Source: DAOUVR01 sp034430535
GTDB lineage: Bacteria; Chloroflexota; Dehalococcoidia; E44-bin15
Direction of reading: 5' to 3'
NCBI GenBank assembly: GCA_964443325.1
Contig: CAYUCL010000002.1
Location: forward strand, 62,001 to 126,000
DNA length: 64,000 bases
Shown: piece after piece, positions 33,087-42,086 of the stretch
Layout of the letters: every line of letters begins with the position of its first letter
How positions within the stretch are numbered: the stretch's first letter is position 1
Notes under the pieces: generated by a model
The model's database searches: none
The model's input: the letters and a program-made list of their open reading frames with translations, nothing else
Told to the model about the DNA's origin: nothing
Translations under genes and position numbers: made by a program

Positions 33087-33647
33087 TTATAAGTTAGATA
33101 TTTCGTCAGCGCCTCTGACCTTCTTAGGGCCGGCTCTCTTTGGCTTCTCCTCCACTACAATGGAACCCCCTACTCCCCGCGCCATAGCTATTCTTCCAGT
33201 GCGAGCTATCTCCCGGATGCCAAAGCCCTTAAGCAAGCGAAACAGGGAATCGACTTTATCCTCATCTCCAGTGACCTCGACCATCATGGAATCGGAGGCA
33301 ACATCCACAATGTTGGCCCTGAAGATGTCCACAATCTGCAGGATCTCGCTCCTTGTGGCTGAGGTGGTCTTCACCTTGACCAGTGCAAGCTCCCGAGCCA
33401 CCAGACCGTCTTCGGTGATGTCGGTAACCTTTACTACATCGATGAGTTTATCAAGCTGTTTCCTGACCTGCTCCACTGAGGTAGCAGCGCCATCAACCAC
33501 GATGGTCATCCTAGAAAGCCCCGGCGTCTCGCTATGCCCCACGGCGATGCTCTCGATATTAAACCCCCTCCTACGGAAAAGGCTAGCTACCCGATTCAAC
33601 ACTCCAGGTTTATCTTCCACTATTGCTACCAGACTGTGCTTGGCCAT
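33087..33647 (-). CDS. ilvN: Acetolactate synthase small (regulatory) subunit
   Basis: ACT-domain regulatory subunit that gives valine feedback to IlvB. The 186-residue protein has the ACT start HSLVAIVEDKPGVLNRVASL and FRRRGFNIESIAVG (22-35), then the C-terminal ALS domain to VGGSIVVEEKP (near 155-170). A short basic tail (PKRAGPKKVRGADEISNL) is unusual but of no known meaning. The start overlaps the ilvB stop (TAATG). Some databases call this gene ilvH. Confidence 0.95.
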   Translation of the reverse strand: MAKHSLVAIVEDKPGVLNRVASLFRRRGFNIESIAVGHSETPGLSRMTIVVDGAATSVEQVRKQLDKLIDVVKVTDITEDGLVARELALVKVKTTSATRSEILQIVDIFRANIVDVASDSMMVEVTGDEDKVDSLFRLLKGFGIREIARTGRIAMARGVGGSIVVEEKPKRAGPKKVRGADEISNL

Positions 33648-35338
33648 TACACTACCCTAGCCTCCTTCCTAGGCTCCTCCAGGACTTCATTAATGGCAGC
33701 GCCAGGTGGCACCATAGGGTAAACATTCTCCTCGGGCTCGACTTGAAAGTCGATGAGGAACGGACCCTGGTGTTCCATAGCCGCCTCAATAGCGCTGGTC
33801 ACCATAACCTTATCTGTTACCCTCAAAGCAGCAATACCGTAGGCTTCGGCAACCCTGACGAAATCGGGACCGCTGAGAGGGGTTGCAACATAGCGACGCT
33901 CATAAAAAAGTTCCTGCCATTGCCTTACCATCCCTAAGTGGCGGTTATTAAGGATCGCTATCTTCACTGCCAGGTTCTCCTGATCTATAGTAGCAAGCTC
34001 CTGAATAGTCATCTGAAATCCGCCGTCGCCAGCGATACACCAGACATTTTCATCGGGACATGCAACCTTGGCCCCTATGGCGGCGGGAAGTTCAAAACCC
34101 ATCGGTCCCAGGCCACCCGCGGAAATCAGTGTATTGGGCCTGTTATACTCAAAGTGCTGGGCAGCCCACATCTGGTTCTGCCCCACGCCGCTGACAACAA
34201 TAGCATCACCTTTGGTGACCTCGTATATCTGGCGCACTACATACTGAGGTATGAGATCATCCGTATCCCTGATCACCGTTGAGGGGTGGTCACGCCGCCA
34301 CTCATCGAGCTGGGAGACCCACTCCACATGGTTTTTAGGAGTAATCTCTCTATTAAGCGCCTGTAATACCGCCCCCACATCGCCCACTATGGGCACATCT
34401 ACCTTCACATTCTTCCCGATCTCCGCTGGGTCGACATCTATATGAATGACCTTGGCATGAGGGGCAAAGCTGGACACCTTTGCCGTAGCTCGGTCATCGA
34501 ACCTCATCCCAATAGCGACAATGAGGTCAGCGGCATTTACCGCCATATTCGCGTATGCCATACCATGCATCCCCAACATACCAAGGCTTAAGAGATGCGA
34601 TTCGGGGAAGGAACCAATCCCGAGAAGAGTGGTAATCACCGGTATCTGAGCCTTCTCCGCTAGCTCCTTGAGGTGAGCGGAGGCTCCAGAGATCAGCACG
34701 CCCCTGCCAGCGATGATAAGAGGGCGACTTGCCTCATTGATCAGGTGTGCTGCCTTCTTTATCTGTGCCGGATGACCTTGAAGCGTTGGCTTATAACCCC
34801 GCAGGTTTACTCTATCTGGATAGTGGAACTCCGCCTCTTCGATAAAGACATCGCGTGGTATGTCGATGAGAACAGGACCCGGCCTTCCCGTGCGCGCGAT
34901 ATGGAAGGCCTCCCGAACTACACCAGCCATATCCGCAGCCGCTGTAACCAGGTAGTTATGCTTGGTGATAGGCAGTGTAATGCCGGTTATATCTATCTCC
35001 TGAAAGGCATCCTTGCCAATGAAAGGTCTCGCCACCTGTCCTGTTAGTGCAACCATGGGTGCGGAATCGAGATAGGCGTTGGCGATACCGGTAACCAGAT
35101 TGGTGGCCCCAGGACCTGAGGTGGCAATACATACACCCACCTTCCCCAAGGCTCGCGCGTAACCTTCGGCGGCATGGGCTGCCCCCTGCTCGTGGCGGGT
35201 CAGGATATGACGCAGCTTGGGGTATTCAGGTAGGACATCATAGAAGGGGATAACCGCCCCGCCAGGAATCCCAAACATGACATCAACCCCCTCCTTAATG
35301 AGGCTCTCACACACTATTTGCGCACCAGTTAGCTTCAT
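33647..35338 (-). CDS. ilvB: Acetolactate synthase large (catalytic) subunit
   Basis: Thiamine-diphosphate enzyme making acetolactate or acetohydroxybutyrate. The 563-residue protein has FGIPGGAVIPFYD (22-34), the catalytic glutamate in RHEQGAAHAAEGYAR (near 48-62), and the ThDP-binding motif CIAGDGGFQMTIQELATI with the N of ILNNRHLGMV about 28 residues later. Complete, with no oddities. ilvN follows directly and ilvD precedes by seven bases. Confidence 0.97.
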   Translation of the reverse strand: MKLTGAQIVCESLIKEGVDVMFGIPGGAVIPFYDVLPEYPKLRHILTRHEQGAAHAAEGYARALGKVGVCIATSGPGATNLVTGIANAYLDSAPMVALTGQVARPFIGKDAFQEIDITGITLPITKHNYLVTAAADMAGVVREAFHIARTGRPGPVLIDIPRDVFIEEAEFHYPDRVNLRGYKPTLQGHPAQIKKAAHLINEASRPLIIAGRGVLISGASAHLKELAEKAQIPVITTLLGIGSFPESHLLSLGMLGMHGMAYANMAVNAADLIVAIGMRFDDRATAKVSSFAPHAKVIHIDVDPAEIGKNVKVDVPIVGDVGAVLQALNREITPKNHVEWVSQLDEWRRDHPSTVIRDTDDLIPQYVVRQIYEVTKGDAIVVSGVGQNQMWAAQHFEYNRPNTLISAGGLGPMGFELPAAIGAKVACPDENVWCIAGDGGFQMTIQELATIDQENLAVKIAILNNRHLGMVRQWQELFYERRYVATPLSGPDFVRVAEAYGIAALRVTDKVMVTSAIEAAMEHQGPFLIDFQVEPEENVYPMVPPGAAINEVLEEPRKEARVV

Positions 35339-35345
35339 ATTCCCC

Positions 35346-37001
35346 CTATCTCTCGAACACCGCTCCTCTGCTTGCTGAAGTCACCCTTTCAGCATAGCGC
35401 CTAAGGTATCCTGTCTTTATCTTCGGCTCAAATTCAGGGAGTTGAGAAAGTCTATCTTTTATCTCCTCCTCGGTTAGCTCCACATCTATCTTATTAGATG
35501 GGATATCTATGACTATCATATCGCCATCTCTCAGGGCAGCGATTGGCCCTCCCGAAGCTGCCTCTGGCGAGACATGGCCAATGGCAGCTCCCTTTGTTGC
35601 CCCTGAAAATCGACCGTCGGTTATCAGGGCCACACTTCCATCGAGCCCCATCCCGCTTAGCAGCGATGTTGGTCCAAGCATCTCCCTCATCCCTGGACCT
35701 CCCTTTGGTCCCTCATAGCGGATGACAACCACCTCGCCCGGCTTTATGGCGCCAGCTCGAATGGCCTGGGTTGCCTCATCTTCAGAATCGAACACCCTTG
35801 CCTCTCCTTTGTGAGTCAGCATTTGGGGAGCCACGGCAGCGCTTTTCACCACTCCCCCCTCCGGTGCTAGATTGCCGAAGAGGATGGTGAGCCCGCCAGT
35901 TGGGGAGTGCGGTTGGGAAATGGAGCGAATAACATCCTTATCCCGCACCTTTGCTTCGGAAAGCTCGTCGTCCAGAGATTTAGCCGATGCCCGCTTGACC
36001 CCCCTATCCAAAATACTCCTGACCTCCTTCATCACTGCAGGTATGCCACCAGCAAGGTCCAGATCCTCAATATGATAATCCCCAGCCGGGCTTAGCCTGG
36101 CCAGATGTGGGGTCTTCTCGCTTATCTTGTTTATCTCTGATAGGGTAAACTCGATCCCCGCCTCATAGGCAATAGCCATGATATGCAAGACCGAGTTGGT
36201 ACTTCCACCCAGTGCCATGTCCACGATAAAGGCATTCTCAACTGCCTCTTTGGTGATGATATCGCGAGGGCAAATGCCCCTAGCCAGCAACTCCATAACC
36301 TGTCTCCCCGCCTCTCTTGCCAGGCCGATGCGTCGGGCATCTACAGCGGGGATGGTGCCGCTTCCGGGAAGCGACATACCCAGTGCCTCAGTGAGGCAGT
36401 TCATCGTGTTGGCGGTGAACATTCCAGAGCAGCTACCACAGCCAGGGCATGCCACCCGCTCCAGCTCGTCGAGCTCCTTCTCGCTCATCTCTCCTGCGGC
36501 CACCTTGCCGACGGCGGTAAAGATACTGTTCACATCTAGAATCTTACCCTGCCAGCGACCTGCGAGCATGGGGCCACCACTGATGAAGATGGCAGGTATA
36601 TTGAGCCTCACCGCTGCTATCAGCATTCCGGGAACGATCTTGTCGCAGTTTGGGATGAAAACCAGTGCGTCGAAGGCATGCGCCTTGGCCACGATCTCCA
36701 CCGAATCAGCGATGAGCTCGCGGCTAGGGAGGCTATACTTCATCCCCTCATGCCCCATAGCAATGCCATCGCACACGCCAATGGTGTTCACCTCAAATGG
36801 GGTCCCTCCAGCGCTCCTTACCCCACCTTTCACCGCGTCGGCAATAGCATTTAGATGAATATGTCCAGGGACTATCTCGTTAAAGCTGTTCACAATGCCG
36901 ATAAAGGGCTGGTCCAAGTCTTTATCGGTGCACCCCAGCGAGCGTAGCAAGGAACGGTGAGGTGCGCGCTCCACACCCCGCTTTACAATGTCGCTTCTCA
37001 A
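35346..37001 (-). CDS. ilvD: Dihydroxy-acid dehydratase
   Basis: Iron-sulfur dehydratase, common to valine and isoleucine synthesis. The 551-residue protein has FIPNCDKIVPGMLIA (cluster cysteine near 120), ACPGCGSCSGMFTANTMN (near 190-207) and GRFSGATKGAAIGHVSPEA near 460. The sequence is of the archaeal/anaerobe type. The ATG start is 7 bases upstream of nothing unusual; pyrD lies 51 bases further upstream. Confidence 0.96.
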   Translation of the reverse strand: MRSDIVKRGVERAPHRSLLRSLGCTDKDLDQPFIGIVNSFNEIVPGHIHLNAIADAVKGGVRSAGGTPFEVNTIGVCDGIAMGHEGMKYSLPSRELIADSVEIVAKAHAFDALVFIPNCDKIVPGMLIAAVRLNIPAIFISGGPMLAGRWQGKILDVNSIFTAVGKVAAGEMSEKELDELERVACPGCGSCSGMFTANTMNCLTEALGMSLPGSGTIPAVDARRIGLAREAGRQVMELLARGICPRDIITKEAVENAFIVDMALGGSTNSVLHIMAIAYEAGIEFTLSEINKISEKTPHLARLSPAGDYHIEDLDLAGGIPAVMKEVRSILDRGVKRASAKSLDDELSEAKVRDKDVIRSISQPHSPTGGLTILFGNLAPEGGVVKSAAVAPQMLTHKGEARVFDSEDEATQAIRAGAIKPGEVVVIRYEGPKGGPGMREMLGPTSLLSGMGLDGSVALITDGRFSGATKGAAIGHVSPEAASGGPIAALRDGDMIVIDIPSNKIDVELTEEEIKDRLSQLPEFEPKIKTGYLRRYAERVTSASRGAVFER

Positions 37002-37052
37002 TTTACCCCTCCCAGTTCCCTTGAAAGTAGTATTATAGCAGTTCCCTATCTG

Positions 37053-37979
37053 TTAAGGAAGCCTTGCCGCCCCAACTAGCTCGGTGATGTCGTTTGTCCT
37101 TTCACTCTCCATGAAATGCTGCAAACCTTCGATAACCTCAAGCGGAGCATTAGGGTTGACCATGGTCGCCGTACCCATCTGGATTGCGGTTGCTCCAGCT
37201 ATGATGAACTCTAATGCGTCATTGGCAGACGCAATGCCTCCACAGCCGATGATCGGCACATCAACCGCCTGAGCAACCTGATATACCATGTACAGGGCGA
37301 CGGGCTTGATCGCCGGCCCCGATAGTCCCCCGCTGACGCTGCCCAGAAAAGGCCTTCGATTGGTTACATCGATAGCCATGCCGGTTAATGTGTTAATCAG
37401 GGAGACAGCATCGGCTCCAGCCTCCACAACAGCCCGCGCAATCTCGGCGATATCAGTTACGTTGGGAGTCAGTTTAACGATGACGGGAAGGTGAGTTTGC
37501 GATTTCACCTTTTTGGTCACCGCAGCGGCCATTTCAGGGCTTTTGCCAAACTCCATCCCTCCCATGGCAACATTGGGGCAGCTAACATTTATTTCTATGC
37601 CGCTGACCCCTGCAACACCTTCCAGCTTGCCAGCAAGTTCACCATATTCGGCAATGCTTTCTCCAGCGATATTCGCGATCACCGGGACACCCCAGGTGCT
37701 CCAGATAGGCGCTTTCTCCTTGATTAAGGTATCGACTCCAACATTTTGAAGCCCTATCGAATTAAGCAGCCCTGATGCCGTCTCAGCAAGGCGTACTTGG
37801 GGGTTGCCAGAACGAGGCTTCAGTGTGATCGCCTTCGAGACGATGGCACCCAGCCTCTCGATGTCAACCAACTCAGCATACTCCATGCCGTAGCCTGCAG
37901 TCCCTGACGCCGTCATCACCGGGTTTTTAAGTTGCAGCCCTCGCTTATTATGGGGGGCGAGCTCGACGGAAAGGTTCAA
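37053..37979 (-). CDS. pyrD: Dihydroorotate dehydrogenase, catalytic subunit (class 1B-like)
   Basis: Oxidises dihydroorotate to orotate in pyrimidine synthesis with FMN. The 308-residue protein has LKNPVMTASGTAGYG (17-31), KAITLKPRSGNP (near 49-60), the catalytic cysteine in GIEINVSCPNVAMGG (near 127-141) and IIGCGGIASANDALE near 247. Cysteine as the base marks class 1. Class 1B enzymes need PyrK, which is not here, so the electron acceptor is open. The TTG start is supported by GGAGG. It is the first gene after the strong promoter of the branched-chain array. Confidence 0.93.
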   Translation of the reverse strand: MNLSVELAPHNKRGLQLKNPVMTASGTAGYGMEYAELVDIERLGAIVSKAITLKPRSGNPQVRLAETASGLLNSIGLQNVGVDTLIKEKAPIWSTWGVPVIANIAGESIAEYGELAGKLEGVAGVSGIEINVSCPNVAMGGMEFGKSPEMAAAVTKKVKSQTHLPVIVKLTPNVTDIAEIARAVVEAGADAVSLINTLTGMAIDVTNRRPFLGSVSGGLSGPAIKPVALYMVYQVAQAVDVPIIGCGGIASANDALEFIIAGATAIQMGTATMVNPNAPLEVIEGLQHFMESERTNDITELVGAARLP

Positions 37980-38006
37980 TTAGCAGCCTCCAATCGTATT
38001 GTCTAC

Positions 38007-38035
38007 ATAATACTCTTTACTCGCTATAGCTTCAA
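38007..38035 (-). promoter_or_regulatory. Promoter of the pyrD-ilv-leu operon
   Basis: On the minus strand TTGAAG (38030-38035) and TATTAT (38007-38012) are spaced by exactly 17 bases, with transcription expected to start near 38000, about 20 bases before the pyrD start. This is the best promoter seen for the whole 18-kb minus-strand array. No T-box or leucine-type attenuator is visible. Confidence 0.65.
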
Positions 38036-38411
38036 CCAACTACATAGCATATTGATGCAAGGATAGCTAAGATGGCTTAGAGAAAGAAATGAAAATAGCG
38101 CACACTTCAAGTCCCAAAGCCTGGCCTGCTCATGGTTCTGCCGCAGGAATTGCTTGCTTGCAATGTTTTGCCCTTGGCTCTCCCTTATTCACCCTTGCTC
38201 CATCCACCGATACGTTGTATAATAATAGTTGTTGAGTGCGTCCCGGGATCGCAGCGAAGCAGAATAGCATCTTTGTAAACTCTGTTCATTGCTATTGCTT
38301 ATTAGTATGTTTAGTTCCGTATCATTCCAAGGAGCTTGCTTTGCAGTTGGTTTTTGATATGGTATCCACTCAAAAGATATTGTATTCAATTCCGTAATAA
38401 TGAACGTATTG

Positions 38412-38441
38412 TTGGCAATATTAACCGATATCTGGTATATT
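38412..38441 (+). promoter_or_regulatory. Promoter with overlapping operator for the MarR-type gene
   Basis: TTGGCA (38412-38417) and TATATT (38436-38441) are spaced by 18 bases. Between them TAACCGATATCTGGTA (38422-38437) is an imperfect 16-base palindrome centred on GATATC (12 of 16 positions symmetrical). Its size and position fit autorepression by a MarR-family dimer; this is inference. Confidence 0.5.
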
Positions 38442-38484
38442 ACTCTTTAAGGGTAAAATGCCAAATTATTATAAGGAGGGTTAA

Positions 38485-39006
38485 TTGTACGATTTTAGGT
38501 TTCCCGGTGATGAGCAATTCACAGCATGGTTCCTTCTCAGTCAGACCTGGCCTGCAATGTACAGCGTATTTGAACGGGAGCTTGCCAAGGTTGGATTAAC
38601 TCCTGAAAAGCTCAATGTCCTGTGGCTCTGCTCAGATTATCCCCCCCCATTGATCCCTGCTGAAATCGCTCGTTTCCTTTTCCGCAAAAGTCACTCTATC
38701 GCTGGACTGATTGACCGTATGGAGAGAGATGGATTGGTGAGGCGCGATCCCAAGCGGAAGGGCCACCCCTTCACAGAGATTCAACTGACTGCCAAAGGTA
38801 AGGAGCTCGTCGGCCCTGGCAAAGATGTAGCGATCCCTTTGATAGCCAAGCTGATGTCCCCCTTATCCAAAGGCGAACTCCAGCAGCTTCAAGAGCTGCT
38901 CCGAAAGCTACGGCAATATGCGCTCGAAGAGCTGCACATGGAGCTAAAGCCATGGTCTGGACTAGGCTGGGTTACAAGCCCAGATGCTCCCACTAAAACT
39001 AAGTAG
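38485..39006 (+). CDS. MarR-family transcriptional regulator
   Basis: A 173-residue winged-helix protein. The DNA-binding region runs through ppliPAEIARFLFRKSHSIAGLIDRMERDGLVRRDPK (about residues 50-87), with the wing in RKGHPFTEIQLTAKG (about 89-103), and flanking helices for dimerisation. Ligand unknown. The TTG start follows an AAGGAGGG site. It probably regulates itself through the dyad in its promoter and perhaps the convergent metallo-hydrolase gene. Confidence 0.88.
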   Translation: MYDFRFPGDEQFTAWFLLSQTWPAMYSVFERELAKVGLTPEKLNVLWLCSDYPPPLIPAEIARFLFRKSHSIAGLIDRMERDGLVRRDPKRKGHPFTEIQLTAKGKELVGPGKDVAIPLIAKLMSPLSKGELQQLQELLRKLRQYALEELHMELKPWSGLGWVTSPDAPTKTK

Positions 39007-39087
39007 CAAAGAGACATTGCTTCGGTCGGATCCATAGTTGGCCATAGAAATGCTGTATGAGGCCAATGCGGGCCGGCACAGTCAGTC

Positions 39088-39942
39088 TTAGCCCCTATCA
39101 TTTGTTAACTCTTGATAAATGGTTTGCACACCAAGGGGAAGACGCTCAACATGAGGCCACTCGAGGTACGGCAGGTCAACCCGCTTGGTGGCTTCCTCAG
39201 CGGAAAGGCCCTGATTAAAGCAGTCCTTCACCTGGCTTCGTAGCTCGATAAGGCACCGCTTGAGGTCGCCTAGTTCCTTCTTGTTTGCAATGAACCCATG
39301 GCCCGGAACTACAGTATCTATATCCATAGCTTCAATCTGCTCAATAGCTGTGATCCATCCGGCACTGCTGCCGAAGATGGGCGGGAAAATATGGTTGAAG
39401 AGTATATCGCCTGCATAGAGTAGTTTGTCATCAGGAAGATATACCATCGTGTCTCCATCGGTATGGGCCACCCCGGGGTGAATGAGTTCGACAGTTCGAC
39501 CATCAAGGTGTAGCGTCATGTGGCAGCGATAGGTTATATGAGGCGCTATCACACTTGTATCTTTGATGTCTGGAACCAGACCGGAGAGCCGCTCGGCAAA
39601 TGAGTTGACCATCGCCTCCCCCTGTGACACAAGTGTCTCACGTACCTTTTCATGAGCTACGATAGTAGCTGGGGGCGAGAATACCTGGTTGCCGAAGACA
39701 TGGTCACCGTGACTGTGGGTATTGATAAGATAAGTGGGTGCTTTGTCAGTTACCTGGCGGATGTATCCTGAAAGCTGCTGGCCGAAGCCAGGGCTGATAA
39801 GGGAGTCGATTACAATCACTTGCTCGCCGGCCAGGACAAAACCGGCGTTCGGCCCTCCACCCTCCGGCGGGATGACCGACATAATCACCGCCCATGCGTT
39901 GGGTGCTACCTCTATGAGCCCTGTTTTCGAATGCGAAGCCAT
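39088..39942 (-). CDS. Metallo-beta-lactamase fold hydrolase
   Basis: A 284-residue hydrolase with the zinc motif NTHSHGDHVFGN (HxHxDH at 76-81), a further His in HPGVAHTDGD (near 151-160) and VVPGHG near 202. It groups with the subfamily of alkylsulfatase- or quinoprotein-relay-like MBL proteins; the substrate is not predictable. The ATG at 39942 is favoured over the TTG at 39948 because AAGGAGG lies 7 bases ahead of it. Convergent with the marR-type gene. Confidence 0.88.
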   Translation of the reverse strand: MASHSKTGLIEVAPNAWAVIMSVIPPEGGGPNAGFVLAGEQVIVIDSLISPGFGQQLSGYIRQVTDKAPTYLINTHSHGDHVFGNQVFSPPATIVAHEKVRETLVSQGEAMVNSFAERLSGLVPDIKDTSVIAPHITYRCHMTLHLDGRTVELIHPGVAHTDGDTMVYLPDDKLLYAGDILFNHIFPPIFGSSAGWITAIEQIEAMDIDTVVPGHGFIANKKELGDLKRCLIELRSQVKDCFNQGLSAEEATKRVDLPYLEWPHVERLPLGVQTIYQELTNDRG

Positions 39943-40068
39943 AGTCAACCCTCCTTAGTCACATAGATTCCAGAATCTACGACATGTCTATCCTGCCTGA
40001 CAAGTAAACTAATAATCCATCCATGCTAACTCACAAGGCTAGCAAAACCTTATCCTCCAAATGTACTA

Positions 40069-40656
40069 TTATGGGCAGTCATCTAAGCCATCTTGGTAGC
40101 CAGTGCTGTAACCCGAAGAATAACCAGTGCTGTAGCCTGAAGAATAGCCAGCGCTATGGCCCGAAGAGTAGCCATCGGTGTGGCCCTCGGCATAGCCCAC
40201 GCTGTGACCCGAAGCGTAGCCATCATCTTCCCCTTCATCGTAGCCCTCGTCATAACCCTCATCGTAGCCATCGGCGTGGCCTAGATCGTAGCCAGTAACG
40301 TTGCCGGCAGCTTGGCCCAGGTCATAGCCGGTGACGTTGCCAGCCGAGAAGCCTAAGCCATAACCAGTAGTGTTGCCCTCTGAATAACCCGCTGTATAAC
40401 CAGTCTCGTTGCCTTCAGCGTATCCGGTATCATAGGCATTTGCATAGGATTGGTAGTAGCTAATGAAGTAACCGCCAGCGCCACACCCTATCATTAGGGC
40501 AATCACTACCAGAACCGCCAAAATAAACTGCCAAAGTTTGACGCGGCGCCAGACGTTCAGCCCCATCCAACGTTTGATACCCTTCGGCTCGGTATCAACA
40601 TCCTCGACGAACTCGTCGTCATTAGCCTCTTCCCCGTACATCTCCTCCTCATGCAT
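40069..40656 (-). CDS. Membrane protein with a long GYxxG repeat domain (paralog 1)
   Basis: A 195-residue protein in three parts. Residues 1-40 are acidic, then basic (KRWMGLNVWRRVK); residues 42-66 are one transmembrane helix; residues 67-192 are about 25 short repeats of the type GYxxGxxxG, such as GYDEGYDEGYDEG and GYSSGYSTGYSSG. The positive-inside rule puts the repeats outside the cell. Cys58 (LMIGC) might be a lipobox-like site, but the preceding region is long. Start ATG with AAGGAGG. The two halves of the repeat domain differ (Asn/Thr-rich, then Asp/Glu-rich, then Ser-rich). I know no assigned function; extracellular binding, adhesion or a structural role are guesses. Confidence 0.8.
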   Translation of the reverse strand: MHEEEMYGEEANDDEFVEDVDTEPKGIKRWMGLNVWRRVKLWQFILAVLVVIALMIGCGAGGYFISYYQSYANAYDTGYAEGNETGYTAGYSEGNTTGYGLGFSAGNVTGYDLGQAAGNVTGYDLGHADGYDEGYDEGYDEGEDDGYASGHSVGYAEGHTDGYSSGHSAGYSSGYSTGYSSGYSTGYQDGLDDCP

Positions 40657-40919
40657 ATCTTACCTCCTTTGATTTCACTCTCCATCATCCTTCAGAATCA
40701 TTCCGGTAAGCCTCGCTATAACTTCATGGCCTGGATCACCAAATAGGTTATCCACACACAGCAAAAATAACTTAAATAAACACCATCCCAATGGAAATCC
40801 ACCATCAGCCAGGCCTCATGCAATCTTTAACAAGTGGCTTTACCTTCAGGCAGATATGAATAGCAGCAAAGAAACCCAAAATTCAACCATGATATCGAAT
40901 ACAGCGATCAGGGCATACT

Positions 40920-41357
40920 TTACCAAGAGTAATAACCATCCCAGTAGCCAACATTATAGCCAGCGTTCCAGCCAGCGTTATAGCCAGCTGCATAGCTACT
41001 TGCAACTCCAGCACTGCCCTCATCGTAGCCCTCGTCATAACCCTCATCGTAGCCATCAGCTTTGCCGTCAGCATAGCCCTCATCCACGCCGTCGGAGTGG
41101 CCCAAGTCATAGCCGGTGAGGTTGCCAACCGAATAGCCCGCAGCATAACCGGTGCTGTTTCCTGCACTGTAGCCAACATCATAGCCCTGTGAATAGCCCT
41201 GGCTGTGGCCGAGAAAATAACAACCAACCCCACACGCTGCCAACAGAATAAATGCCACAACCACCACTACTATAATCTGCCATGGTTGTATACCCTGCCA
41301 AGTTTTCCCAGTTCCTTGCTCAGTGTCAACAATCTCGTTCATCTCTTCTCCACTCAT
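40920..41357 (-). CDS. Membrane protein with a GYxxG repeat domain (paralog 2)
   Basis: A 145-residue paralog of the preceding gene product: a short acidic N-terminus, one transmembrane helix at residues 27-49, then repeats GYSQGYDVGYSAGNSTGYAA and onward to YWDGYYSW. It shares the block order of paralog 1 (N-T-rich repeats, a GYDLGHSDG block, GYDEGYDEGYDEG). A LAAC lipobox-like sequence ends at Cys42. The ATG has GGGAGGTAAAAG upstream, and the 30 bases before each gene are alike, so a duplication included the leader. Lies 263 bases from paralog 1 on the same strand. Confidence 0.8.
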   Translation of the reverse strand: MSGEEMNEIVDTEQGTGKTWQGIQPWQIIVVVVVAFILLAACGVGCYFLGHSQGYSQGYDVGYSAGNSTGYAAGYSVGNLTGYDLGHSDGVDEGYADGKADGYDEGYDEGYDEGSAGVASSYAAGYNAGWNAGYNVGYWDGYYSW

Positions 41358-41532
41358 CTTTTACCTCCCTTGATTTCACTCTCGCTCGCCCTCTGGAAGA
41401 TTTCCACCGAGTCAGCAAACCTCTTTACTTCTGCTCACCAGGTAAGCATTGGTAGCGTAAGGGAAATGGAACACTGCAATGATTAGCATGTTGTGCTGCA
41501 AGCTGATAATCCCTGCCTTTCACTAGACCGAG

Positions 41533-42000
41533 TCAAAGTCGCCTCTGCATTTTTCTATGCTTGAGGCCAGCCTCCATAAAAGGCAAGCCCATCTCCTCAA
41601 AGCCACATGCTTTATAGAACGCAACGACTCCGTATTGGGCATGGAGAACTACTTGCTCTACTTGCCTATTCCTAAGTTGTTCGATGAGAAAGGCTGTTAT
41701 TCCACTGCCTATCCCCTTGTGACGGAAACCGTCCAGGACGGCCATCCTCTCTAGCTTGGCCTGCTTGGCCCCTAGAAACCGAACCCTGGCGGTGCCAACA
41801 ACCTCCGCTCCGTCCTTGACCACCATTTGAAGTGCCTTGCCATCGTTGCCGTCATATTCCACTTCCACCGCGATACCCTGCTCCTCGACAAACACTCGTC
41901 TCCTCACTTCAAAGGCACCTCGCAACTCGTTCTCACTTTCCACCAGTTTATAGCTTAATTCCTTCATAGCGACGAAATCGAATATTGCCCCGGCCCGCAA
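41533..42000 (-). CDS. GNAT-family N-acetyltransferase
   Basis: A 155-residue acetyltransferase of the ElaA/YjcF-like type, indicated by AFEVRRRVFVEEQGI near residues 29-43 and the acetyl-CoA loop RHKGIGSGI near 97-105 that follows AKLERMAVLDGF. Substrate unknown. The TTG at 42000 has AGGGGA upstream; an in-frame ATG at 41967 would give a shorter protein that starts with KELSYKLV and is an alternative. Confidence 0.88.
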   Translation of the reverse strand: MRAGAIFDFVAMKELSYKLVESENELRGAFEVRRRVFVEEQGIAVEVEYDGNDGKALQMVVKDGAEVVGTARVRFLGAKQAKLERMAVLDGFRHKGIGSGITAFLIEQLRNRQVEQVVLHAQYGVVAFYKACGFEEMGLPFMEAGLKHRKMQRRL

Positions 42001-42086
42001 TCATTCCCCTACTGAGATACCTATTACCTATAACATTGCTCCAAATGATGCAATGTACACCCCTTAAAGCCCATCCACTCACACTT

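Larger units (their letters stand above)
37980..38484. other. Divergent intergenic region between pyrD and the marR-type gene
   Basis: About 500 bases with the pyrD promoter at one end (38007-38035) and the marR promoter/operator at the other (38412-38441). The middle (38100-38400) is A/T-rich. A 66-codon minus-strand frame (38189-38389) has no ribosome binding site and no family I know, so I do not call it a gene. Confidence 0.6.

Noticed and set aside
38189..38389. A 66-codon minus-strand frame before the marR-type gene
   Set aside because: TTG start with no ribosome binding site, and it overlaps the region next to a promoter; the faint helix-turn-helix look was too weak to support.
40090..41170. 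Short, regularly spaced direct repeats in DNA that could look like CRISPR arrays
   Set aside because: They are codon-based repeats inside two open frames (GYxxG proteins), vary in sequence, have no spacers and no cas genes nearby.
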